Shown: piece after piece, positions 1 to 5,537 of the stretch
Position numbering within the stretch: the stretch's first letter is position 1
Layout: each line of letters begins with the position of its first letter
NCBI GenBank assembly: GCA_009845645.1
Contig: VXZF01000139.1
Location: 5,424-10,960, forward strand
Source of the DNA: Gemmatimonadota bacterium
GTDB taxonomy: Bacteria > Latescibacterota > UBA2968 > UBA8231
Direction of reading: 5' to 3'
Length of the DNA: 5,537 nucleotides
Notes under the pieces: model-generated
The model's input: only the letters and a program-made list of their open reading frames with translations
The model's database searches: none
Told to the model about the DNA's origin: nothing
Translations under genes and position numbers: made by a program

Positions 1-10
1 ACCCATAGCC

Positions 11-17
11 AAAGGAG
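11..17 (+). promoter_or_regulatory. Ribosome binding site of the dehydratase gene
   Basis: AAAGGAG lies 7 nt before the ATG at 25, a near-ideal Shine-Dalgarno sequence and spacing. It fixes the start at 25 even though this gives the protein about 14 extra N-terminal residues compared with E. coli DgoD. No promoter can be judged because only 24 bases lie upstream; the gene may belong to an operon that begins outside the window. Confidence 0.8.
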
Positions 18-24
18 TACCACC

Positions 25-1149
25 ATGTCGGGCACTGAAGCCCCTATCGGACCCAACGATGCGATTAAAGTCACCAAGATCGAGACGTTCGTTCTCAAAA
101 ACTCCTGGGTCTTCGTCAAGATCTCGACGGACGCGGGCATCACTGGTTGGGGCGAGATGCTCAAGGATGACGCCAGGGCCTGTGCTGCCGGCGCTCTCGA
201 AGTCGCCGACTACCTAGTGGGCCAAGATCCCCGCCCAGTCACTCACCATTGGCAGGCCATCCATCGCGGTGCCTTCTATCGCGGCGGCCCAATCAAAACC
301 GCCATCTCCTCCGGCATTGACATGGCCCTTTGGGATATCACCGGCAAATGCTATGGCGTTCCCGTGTACAAGCTGCTCGGCGGCCCCACGCGCGAGCGGA
401 TTCGGGTTTACGGCGAAGTGAGCGAGAAGACCGGCGTCAACGCCATGAAGGTGGGGCCGGGCACATCGCGTTCCCCCTTCAAATACATCGAAGGGCAAAA
501 ATTCGTCGATGAGATCGTCGAGCGCTTCAAAGCGCTGCGCGAACAACACGGCTCCGGCGTCGATATCGGTGTTGACTTTCACGGCGCAGTGCAGCCCCCT
601 ACCGCCCTGCTGCTCGTCAAGGCGCTCGAACCGTATCATCCTTGGTTCTACGAGGAAATTGTCCAGGCCCTCAACATCGACGTCATGGCCGAAATCGCCG
701 CAAAGACCCACATCCCCATTGCCACCGGCGAGCGCATATTTACCAAGTGGGGGTTCAAAGAAATTCTCGAAAAACGCGCCGCCCACATCCTCCAGCCGGA
801 CGTTTGCTATGCCGGCGGCATCACCGAATTGAAGATCATCGCCGGCATGGCCGAGGCCTACTACTCGCCTCTGGCCCCACACAATCCCCAAGGTCCCTGC
901 TCGCTTGCCGCAAGTCTGCAAGTCGCCGCTTCCATCCCCAACTTTCTCATCCAAGAGCGCGGCGACAACGAATACGCAGACCTGCTCGCCAAACCCTTGC
1001 CACCAGTCGCCAACGGCCACCGACCCCTGCCCACAGATCCCGGCCTCGGCATCACCATCGACGAAGACAAGCTCATGGACCAAGTCGGCGAACCGAGTCC
1101 CTATCGCGTTCGCCTTGATCCCGACGATGGGTCGGTCGTGGACTGGTAG
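25..1149 (+). CDS. Enolase-superfamily sugar-acid dehydratase, D-galactonate dehydratase-like
   Basis: A cytoplasmic Mg-dependent enzyme of the mandelate racemase/muconate lactonizing group, 374 aa, closest by eye to E. coli DgoD, which removes water from D-galactonate to give 2-keto-3-deoxy-galactonate. The N-terminal capping domain runs from about residue 15 to 120, with the FYRGGP motif at 84-89, and the barrel follows. Metal ligands match DgoD with a one-residue offset: D184 (VDFHG), E210 (FYEE) and E236 (TGER). Acid/base candidates H186 and H286 (APHNPQGP), the H286 partner D259 (LQPD) and E311 (IQE) are present. Two oddities: about 15 residues seem to be missing between Y129 and M141, where the first barrel helix should be, and the usual Pro after the EE pair is Ile212. 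The substrate cannot be read from sequence; another acid sugar is possible. It ends 2 nt from the convergent oxidoreductase gene. Confidence 0.9.
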   Translation: MSGTEAPIGPNDAIKVTKIETFVLKNSWVFVKISTDAGITGWGEMLKDDARACAAGALEVADYLVGQDPRPVTHHWQAIHRGAFYRGGPIKTAISSGIDMALWDITGKCYGVPVYKLLGGPTRERIRVYGEVSEKTGVNAMKVGPGTSRSPFKYIEGQKFVDEIVERFKALREQHGSGVDIGVDFHGAVQPPTALLLVKALEPYHPWFYEEIVQALNIDVMAEIAAKTHIPIATGERIFTKWGFKEILEKRAAHILQPDVCYAGGITELKIIAGMAEAYYSPLAPHNPQGPCSLAASLQVAASIPNFLIQERGDNEYADLLAKPLPPVANGHRPLPTDPGLGITIDEDKLMDQVGEPSPYRVRLDPDDGSVVDW

Positions 1150-1151
1150 GT

Positions 1152-2159
1152 TTACCCAATCTTCACCGTCCGCTGCCCCTTCCCAGCCCTCAACACAGCC
1201 GTCGCAATCTCCAAGGCAGCGATCCCATCTTCCCCCGTCACCAAGGGCTGTTCGCCATTGGCAAAGCACTTGACCACGTGTTTGTCCTGAGCGGCGAACA
1301 TGTCCTTGAGCGGATAGGAGTACACCCGCTCGCGGCCCTCGCCCATTTTGAGCGTAAAGGCACCGCTTTTTTCCGGATTGAAGCGCGCCGGAGCCTTTTG
1401 CGCGGTCATGCCAAATTGCAGGGTACCAGCCGGGCCAATCACGTCGTTGAGGCCCGCCACAGGCGCACCGGCGGCCACGCCCCACGACCAGATCAAGGAG
1501 TGCTGGTCGCCGCTGGCAAAGTTGATGATGACACTCGCGGTGTCAGCGCCGACGCTGGTGGGGTCAAATTGCAGGGAAGAGGCTTGCGCCGAAGCGGCTG
1601 GGCCGAAAATCTGCAAGGCGAAATCGTAGTTGTGCACGGCACCGTCCATCAGTGGACCGCCGCCTTTGTTCTCATCGCGGAACCACGGCCGGCCCGGGCG
1701 GCCTCCCGCAGCAAAGCGCCAGATGACCGGCGAGCCGACGGCACCGGATTGGACGATGTCCTTGAGCTTGCCCCACTGCGCGTCAAAGCGGCGCACAAAG
1801 CCAATGGTCAGCCGCACATCGGCTTGGCGGCAAGCATTCGCCATGCGTCGCGCATCAGCCACCTTCAGCGCCATGGGCTTCTCGCAGAACACGTGCTTGC
1901 CGGCTTTGGCTGCGGCGATGACCGGGGCGGGGTGCTGGAAGGTGGGAGTGCAGACCCATACCGCGTCAATCTCGGACAGATCGAGTACCTCTCTGAAGTC
2001 CGCGGAGTGGTGTTCGGCTCCGAAGTCGCGGGCGAACGCTTCAGCCGCGTCGGCGACGACATCCGCAGCCGCGACAATGCGCGCACCCCGGATCCGGGAT
2101 AGGCAACTGGCGTGATGGCGGGCAATGCCGCCGCAGCCGATAAAACCGATATTCAGCAT
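1152..2159 (-). CDS. Gfo/Idh/MocA family NAD(P)-dependent oxidoreductase
   Basis: A 335-residue cytoplasmic sugar or polyol dehydrogenase/reductase of ordinary family length. The N-terminal Rossmann fold shows the dinucleotide loop GCGGIA at residues 8-13 and a second strand ending AAAD (30-33). The CTPTFQHP segment at 70-77 follows, then the family EKP motif at 93-95 with catalytic Lys94. The C-terminal alpha/beta domain carries GGGPLMDGAVHNYD at 167-179. There D172 and H176 match the Asp/His pair that, with the Lys, forms the proton relay in inositol dehydrogenases. The ATG at 2159 is chosen because the glycine-rich loop starts at residue 8 and AGGAGA lies just upstream. A longer in-frame opening to 2291 would add 44 residues with no family match and cover the promoter region. 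The substrate is unknown; context suggests sugar or sugar-acid metabolism with the convergent dehydratase. Confidence 0.93.
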   Translation of the reverse strand: MLNIGFIGCGGIARHHASCLSRIRGARIVAAADVVADAAEAFARDFGAEHHSADFREVLDLSEIDAVWVCTPTFQHPAPVIAAAKAGKHVFCEKPMALKVADARRMANACRQADVRLTIGFVRRFDAQWGKLKDIVQSGAVGSPVIWRFAAGGRPGRPWFRDENKGGGPLMDGAVHNYDFALQIFGPAASAQASSLQFDPTSVGADTASVIINFASGDQHSLIWSWGVAAGAPVAGLNDVIGPAGTLQFGMTAQKAPARFNPEKSGAFTLKMGEGRERVYSYPLKDMFAAQDKHVVKCFANGEQPLVTGEDGIAALEIATAVLRAGKGQRTVKIG

Positions 2160-2164
2160 GATCT

Positions 2165-2170
2165 TCTCCT
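2165..2170 (-). promoter_or_regulatory. Ribosome binding site of the oxidoreductase gene
   Basis: Read on the minus strand, AGGAGA lies 5 nt before the ATG at 2159. It decides the start in favour of the 335-residue protein over the longer in-frame reading. Confidence 0.8.
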
Positions 2171-2185
2171 GTTGGCAAGTAGGTG

Positions 2186-2199
2186 GTTGCGAGAGCAAC
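2186..2199. repeat. Perfect 5-bp inverted repeat, candidate operator
   Basis: GTTGC and GCAAC flank a 4-nt spacer (GAGA). The repeat sits just downstream of the candidate -10 of the minus-strand promoter, over its expected transcription start. That is where a repressor could block the oxidoreductase gene; alternatively it forms a small hairpin in the 5' leader. A 5-bp repeat can occur by chance, so the functional reading is tentative. Confidence 0.35.
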
Positions 2200-2228
2200 A
2201 GTAATGTGTCTAGCGCGGCATCTGTCAA
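2200..2228 (-). promoter_or_regulatory. Candidate sigma-70-type promoter of the oxidoreductase gene
   Basis: On the minus strand a perfect TTGACA (2228-2223) is followed after 17 nt by ATTACT (2205-2200), a poor -10 match. Transcription would start near 2193, giving a leader of about 34 nt. A second TTGACA on the same strand lies at 2267-2262, but its 17-nt-spaced -10 (GATTCC) is worse. A weak -10 would fit a promoter that needs an activator. Prediction from consensus only. Confidence 0.45.
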
Positions 2229-2259
2229 GGGACTGCCCGGAATCCAAAAGCGGCAACTC

Positions 2260-2282
2260 GTTGTCAAACAAAATGTTACAAC
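2260..2282. repeat. Imperfect 23-bp palindrome, candidate operator
   Basis: GTTGT at 2260-2264 and ACAAC at 2278-2282 are perfect inverted arms, with two more symmetric A/T pairs inside. The element lies between the two divergent promoters, covers the upstream minus-strand TTGACA at 2267-2262, and ends 22 nt before the plus-strand -35. The GTTG/CAAC arms resemble those of the repeat at 2186-2199, so one regulator might bind both. The regulator is not identified. Confidence 0.3.
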
Positions 2283-2304
2283 ACCTATCAACGCTCGGCT
2301 TACC

Positions 2305-2331
2305 TTGACTTTTCCCTAGCCCAAGTATAGC
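2305..2331 (+). promoter_or_regulatory. Candidate sigma-70-type promoter of the S55/propeller operon
   Basis: TTGACT (2305-2310) and TATAGC (2326-2331) are separated by 15 nt, shorter than the usual 17, and followed by an AT-rich run. Transcription would start near 2338, leaving a leader of about 36 nt before the GTG at 2374. Both hexamers are good, but the short spacer lowers confidence. It would serve both rightward genes, since no other promoter is evident before the second. Confidence 0.5.
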
Positions 2332-2341
2332 TTTTTTAATT

Positions 2342-2360
2342 CTTTTCTCTAAAGGAAAGG
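2342..2360 (+). promoter_or_regulatory. SD region of the S55-like gene, able to fold into a hairpin
   Basis: The only purine-rich Shine-Dalgarno-like sequence before the GTG is AAAGGAAAGG at 2351-2360, ending 13 nt before the start, which is somewhat far. The pyrimidine run just before it can pair with it: CTTTTC (2342-2347) with GAAAGG (2355-2360), six pairs including one G-U, around a 7-nt loop. An AU-rich stem over an SD could reduce or tune translation. The stem is weak and the idea is inference. Confidence 0.35.
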
Positions 2361-2373
2361 TAAGAAAAAGGTC

Positions 2374-4116
2374 GTGCAGACCTCATTTCGCATACTAGTT
2401 GCACTGGCGTCGTTGGTCTTGGCCGCTCCCGCGCTCCGCGCACAACCTTTCATGGAGCCAGGCGAGTTGCGCCGAGGCATGAGCGGCTTTGGGCTGACGA
2501 CCTTCCAAGGCACACAGATCGACACCTTCCAAGTCGAAATTTTGGGGGTACTAAAAGGGGCCTTGGGGCCGCGCATGGACATGATCCTCGCCCGGCTCTC
2601 CGGCGGCCCGTTGACTCACACGGGCCTAATAAGGGGCATGAGTGGCAGCCCGGTGTACATCGACGGGCGGCTCATCGGAGCCATCGCTTATGGCTGGTAC
2701 TTTTCCAAGGATCCCATCGGTGGCATCACCCCCATCGCCCACATGCTCGACATCGCCACGCGCGAACACCCCACGCCAAACCAGTACGGAAAAGTCTTAG
2801 AACTAGATGAAGAGACCACCCGTTTGCTCGGCGGCGAGGGCGTCAGCACGCTAGCCCCGCTGGGGATGCCCATAGCACTTGCTGGCTTCAGTCCGAGGGG
2901 GCGGCAAGTGTTGCGCGACGCGCTCGATGCGCCGGGCATCCAGCTTTTGGATAGTCCAACAGGGCAGGTGCAGTCCGACCAGGAGGTATCCATCGCGCCT
3001 GGAGCCTCGCTGGCCGTGCAGCTAATCCGCGGCGATTACAGCGCCGCGGCGATCGGCACCCTTACCTGGGTCGGCGACGGGCGTTTCGTCGGCTTTGGGC
3101 ATCCAATGTTTTTGCTGGGAGCCACCAATCTGCCTGCCACCGGGGCCTATATCCACCAAGTCATTCCCATTCAGACCGCCTCCTTCAAGCTGGGGACGCC
3201 GACCAACACAGTGGGAGCAGTGCGCCAAGACCGCCTGCCCGCGATCGCCGGGACGCTGGGCGAAGCGCCGGACATGCTGCCAGTGCGGGTCGCCCTGCGG
3301 TCGGCGGCTGGCGACCACGCCTTCCGCTGCGAGGTGCTACGCCACCCCGAACTGAGCGCGTCCTTGGTCCGCTCGGTTTTGTTTAACTCTCTCGAAACAA
3401 CTGAAAAGCTCTTTGGCGACGCCACGCTGAGGGTGCGCAGCCACATTGCCCTAGCCGATGGCCGCACGGTTGAGCGCAAGCAAGTGTACAGCAGTGGAAT
3501 CGCGCCACTTAGCGCCGTGATAGACGCAGTGCAGCCAGTCGGCGTGTTGCTCAACAACCCCTTCGCAGGCCTCACCTTAGACTCGCTGCACTTTGAGTTG
3601 GAAATCGGCGAAACTCTAACCCAAGCCCGCATCACGGGCCTGCGGCTATCGCCGCCCGAACCCAAGGCTGGGCAGCGGGTCTCGCTGCAGGCGACGTTGC
3701 AACCGTATAGCGCCGAGCCGGTTACAGAGCACTTGGAACTGGATTTGCCCGCACATCTCGAACCCGGCCCCTTCGTCGTGCGCGTCGGCAGCGGTGCGGC
3801 GAGCACACGTTGGGAAGCGGCGCGCCAGCCCGATGCGTTTGTGCCGCGCAATACCGCCGACTTGCTCGCATTGCTCGAGCGCACGGGTGCCGCCGACGAA
3901 CTGGTCGTCGAGGTCTTTCGCGCGGAGCCGGGCTTTACGGTGAACGGGCGCGAGTTGCCCGGGCTGCCGCCCTCGGCGTTGGCCGTGCTAGGCGCGGACC
4001 GCTCGGCTGGGCATCTGGGGCCGGTCCAAGGCGAGGTCGTCCTCCGCCGCACCCTAACCACCGACTATGTCCTCTCCGGCGAGCAAAGCCTCGACATGAC
4101 CTTGAGAAAGCCCTGA
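2374..4116 (+). CDS. Exported SpoIVB-type (S55) peptidase-like protein
   Basis: A 580-residue protein starting at GTG; an in-frame TAA at 2350 leaves no other start that keeps the signal peptide. Residues 1-23 form a signal peptide with probable cleavage after ALRA. The region from about 28 to 310 resembles S55 peptidases: GMSGFG at 35-40, D69 in DMILAR, GMSGSP at 88-93 with candidate nucleophile S90, and GRLIGAIAYGW at 98-108. Then come IGTLT at 227-231, GFGHP at 240-244 with candidate H243, and a VRQDRLPAIAGTLGE stretch at 283-297. The serine element precedes the histidine element, the reverse of SpoIVB. No PDZ domain is obvious. Residues about 320-580 look beta-rich and are not recognised. 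It may be an active serine protease or a non-catalytic relative; its substrate is unknown. This is not a sporulation context. It is first in an operon with a secreted propeller gene 4 nt downstream. Confidence 0.82.
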   Translation: MQTSFRILVALASLVLAAPALRAQPFMEPGELRRGMSGFGLTTFQGTQIDTFQVEILGVLKGALGPRMDMILARLSGGPLTHTGLIRGMSGSPVYIDGRLIGAIAYGWYFSKDPIGGITPIAHMLDIATREHPTPNQYGKVLELDEETTRLLGGEGVSTLAPLGMPIALAGFSPRGRQVLRDALDAPGIQLLDSPTGQVQSDQEVSIAPGASLAVQLIRGDYSAAAIGTLTWVGDGRFVGFGHPMFLLGATNLPATGAYIHQVIPIQTASFKLGTPTNTVGAVRQDRLPAIAGTLGEAPDMLPVRVALRSAAGDHAFRCEVLRHPELSASLVRSVLFNSLETTEKLFGDATLRVRSHIALADGRTVERKQVYSSGIAPLSAVIDAVQPVGVLLNNPFAGLTLDSLHFELEIGETLTQARITGLRLSPPEPKAGQRVSLQATLQPYSAEPVTEHLELDLPAHLEPGPFVVRVGSGAASTRWEAARQPDAFVPRNTADLLALLERTGAADELVVEVFRAEPGFTVNGRELPGLPPSALAVLGADRSAGHLGPVQGEVVLRRTLTTDYVLSGEQSLDMTLRKP

Positions 4117-4120
4117 TCTA

Positions 4121-5537
4121 ATGATACTTACAACCCGAGCTCTGTTTTTGTTTTTCTTGCTACTGTCGGCAACGAGCGCAACCGAAGCGGGGCGCGCCAA
4201 GGCTTGGCAACAGCACGCGTACGACGACTTCGCCGAAGGCGAAAGCGAAGGCATCTCCATTGCCGCGGACGGCGCGTTGGAGCTAGCGCCCGAGCTTGTC
4301 GAACTGGCATCATTAGAAGCCGAGCGCGTCTGGTCCATGACACCCAACCCCAAGGGGGGACTCTACGTGGGCACCGGCGACTCGGGTCGACTCTTTGCCA
4401 TAGATGACGAGGGGGAAGCCGAGTTGCTGTTCGATTCGCCCGAACTCGTCCTCCACGCCCTGATCGTCGGCCCCGACGGACGGCTCTACGCTGGGTCGGC
4501 CCCCGACGGCCTAATCTACGCGCTCGATGGCAAAGGACCGGCGGAAACCTTGGTCCAGACCGGCAGCCGCTACGTGTGGGACTTCGCCTTAGTCGATGGT
4601 CAACTCTACGCGGCCACGGGCGAACCCGGCCGAGTGCTCAAAATCGCCAAAGATGGGTCGCACGAAGTCTTCTTTGCGCCGGAAGATCGCCACGTTATAA
4701 CCCTCCTCGCCCACAACGACCGCTTGTACGCTGGCACGTCCGGCAAGGGCCGCATCTACGAGATTGACGGCGAAGGTCGCGGGCGGCTGCTCTTTGAAAG
4801 CGAGCAAGAAGAAATTCACAACCTAGTGGTAGGGGTCAGCGGAGAGATTTTCGCCAGTGCGATTCCCAAGCCGAGCAAGGGCGAAAATTCCAACAAGGTC
4901 CCAGCGGCCGTGTACCGCGTCGGAGCAGAGGGAGCAGTCTATCCCATCTGGGAAGACACCGAAGCCAAGCTCGTCAATCTCGTTGCAGCCGGCGAGTACC
5001 TGCTACTCAGCGCCTCCGACCCAGCGCGGCTTTTGCGCCTCAGCGCCGATGGCCGCCGTGCATTGGTCGTGCAGTTCGAGAGCCTCGTCCCCAGCCGCCT
5101 CTTGTTCGGGCCAGATGGCGCGCTACTCTTGGGCGGGGCGCAAAACGCCGTCGTCTCCATCCTACCCGAGCAGGGTCGCCGCAAGGGGCACTTTGAATCA
5201 GCGGTCGAGGACTTTGCCATCCACGCGCGATGGGGCGCGCTCGAATGGCGCGGCACTCAACCCTCAGACACCCGCATAACCGTGCAGACGCGCACCGGCA
5301 ATAGCGAAGAGCCGGATAAAACCTGGAGCGCGTGGTCCGAGCCGCTGACCGAGAGCGGCCAAACCATCACCAGCCCCCCTGCTCGCTTTATTCAGTACCG
5401 GGTCGAGATGGAATCCACGCGCGACGGGGCCACGCCCCGGCTCAGCTCGATCGAAATCCGCGGCGTCCAAGTCAACCTCAAACCCCGCATCACCGAGCTG
5501 CAAACCTTTCCCTTCCGGCCGCAACAATCCGGCAACG
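4121..5537 (+). CDS. Secreted seven-bladed beta-propeller protein, 3' end beyond window
   Basis: The frame stays open from the ATG at 4121 to the window edge (472 codons, no stop), so the C-terminus is missing. Residues 1-20 or 1-23 form a signal peptide with a hydrophobic core LFLFFLLL (8-15), so the product is exported. A YDDF-type segment follows at 34-37. Seven copies of a blade motif of the form LYxGTxxxGRIYxID begin near residues 81, 122, 162, 202, 243, 294 and 335. Four are spaced 40-41 residues apart, and the fifth carries a lysine-rich insert. This predicts a seven-bladed propeller (NHL/PQQ-like). From about 360 a different region begins, with RWGALEW (370-376), TRTGN (390-394) and TWSAWSEP (401-408), probably a beta-sandwich. 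No catalytic residues are recognised; a binding or scaffold role is inferred. A weak SD, GAGAAAG, lies at 4104-4110. Translation is probably coupled to the S55-like gene. Confidence 0.85.
   Translation, partial: MILTTRALFLFFLLLSATSATEAGRAKAWQQHAYDDFAEGESEGISIAADGALELAPELVELASLEAERVWSMTPNPKGGLYVGTGDSGRLFAIDDEGEAELLFDSPELVLHALIVGPDGRLYAGSAPDGLIYALDGKGPAETLVQTGSRYVWDFALVDGQLYAATGEPGRVLKIAKDGSHEVFFAPEDRHVITLLAHNDRLYAGTSGKGRIYEIDGEGRGRLLFESEQEEIHNLVVGVSGEIFASAIPKPSKGENSNKVPAAVYRVGAEGAVYPIWEDTEAKLVNLVAAGEYLLLSASDPARLLRLSADGRRALVVQFESLVPSRLLFGPDGALLLGGAQNAVVSILPEQGRRKGHFESAVEDFAIHARWGALEWRGTQPSDTRITVQTRTGNSEEPDKTWSAWSEPLTESGQTITSPPARFIQYRVEMESTRDGATPRLSSIEIRGVQVNLKPRITELQTFPFRPQQSGN

Noticed and set aside
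1145..1156. Possible terminator hairpin GGTA/TACC at the convergent junction
   Set aside because: The stem has only four pairs and no T-run on either strand.
214..1485. Long minus-strand open frame (423 codons) opposite the dehydratase
   Set aside because: It overlaps both the dehydratase and the end of the oxidoreductase gene. Its composition is unlike a real protein, it shows no family motif, and it is the type of shadow expected in GC-rich DNA.
1278..2102. Plus-strand open frame (274 codons) opposite the oxidoreductase
   Set aside because: It lies wholly inside a gene with clear Gfo/Idh/MocA motifs and has no recognisable domain of its own.
2160..2291. 44-residue N-terminal extension of the oxidoreductase
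   Set aside because: The dinucleotide-binding loop normally starts within the first ten residues, a good SD precedes the ATG at 2159, and the extension would cover the candidate promoter.
3171..4061. Minus-strand open frame (296 codons) opposite the S55-like gene
   Set aside because: It is Ser/Arg/Thr-rich and low in information, typical of an antisense shadow; the plus-strand frame has the signal peptide and S55 motifs.
4857..5279. Plus-strand open frame of 140 codons near the right end
   Set aside because: It is a frame-shifted shadow of the propeller gene, whose own frame is open without interruption from 4121 to the window end.

Overview
The window holds four protein-coding genes on GC-rich bacterial DNA with strong Shine-Dalgarno (SD) sites: two complete cytoplasmic sugar-metabolism genes, one complete secreted protein gene and one secreted protein gene cut by the right edge. 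The mix of an enolase-superfamily sugar-acid dehydratase, a Gfo/Idh/MocA oxidoreductase, a SpoIVB-type (S55) peptidase-like protein and a secreted beta-propeller suggests an environmental Gram-negative-type bacterium of a lineage such as Latescibacterota, Acidobacteriota, Gemmatimonadota or a relative. That placement is inference from gene content only; no taxonomic marker is present.

Left region (25-2159): a galactonate-dehydratase-like gene on + and a Gfo/Idh/MocA NAD(P)-dependent oxidoreductase on - face each other tail to tail, with only 2 bases between their stop codons. Both fit sugar or sugar-acid catabolism, but they are on opposite strands and cannot form one operon. The dehydratase keeps every recognisable metal and acid/base residue, yet appears to have lost about 15 residues around the first helix of its barrel.

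Middle (2160-2373): a 214-bp divergent intergenic region. It holds a candidate promoter for each flanking gene, two small inverted repeats that could be operators, and a pyrimidine/purine hairpin over the SD of the rightward gene.

Right region (2374-5537): a two-gene rightward operon with a 4-nt gap. The first gene encodes an exported 580-residue S55-like protein, starting at GTG. Its serine element (GMSGSP) lies before the histidine element (GTLT...GFGHP), the reverse of the order in SpoIVB. The second gene has no stop in the window. It encodes a signal peptide, seven tandem repeats of about 40 residues that should form a seven-bladed propeller, and the start of a C-terminal beta-sandwich-like region. 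The pair looks like an exported protease/propeller module of unknown role and is the most interesting part of the window.

No RNA genes, CRISPR arrays, insertion sequences or attachment sites were seen.
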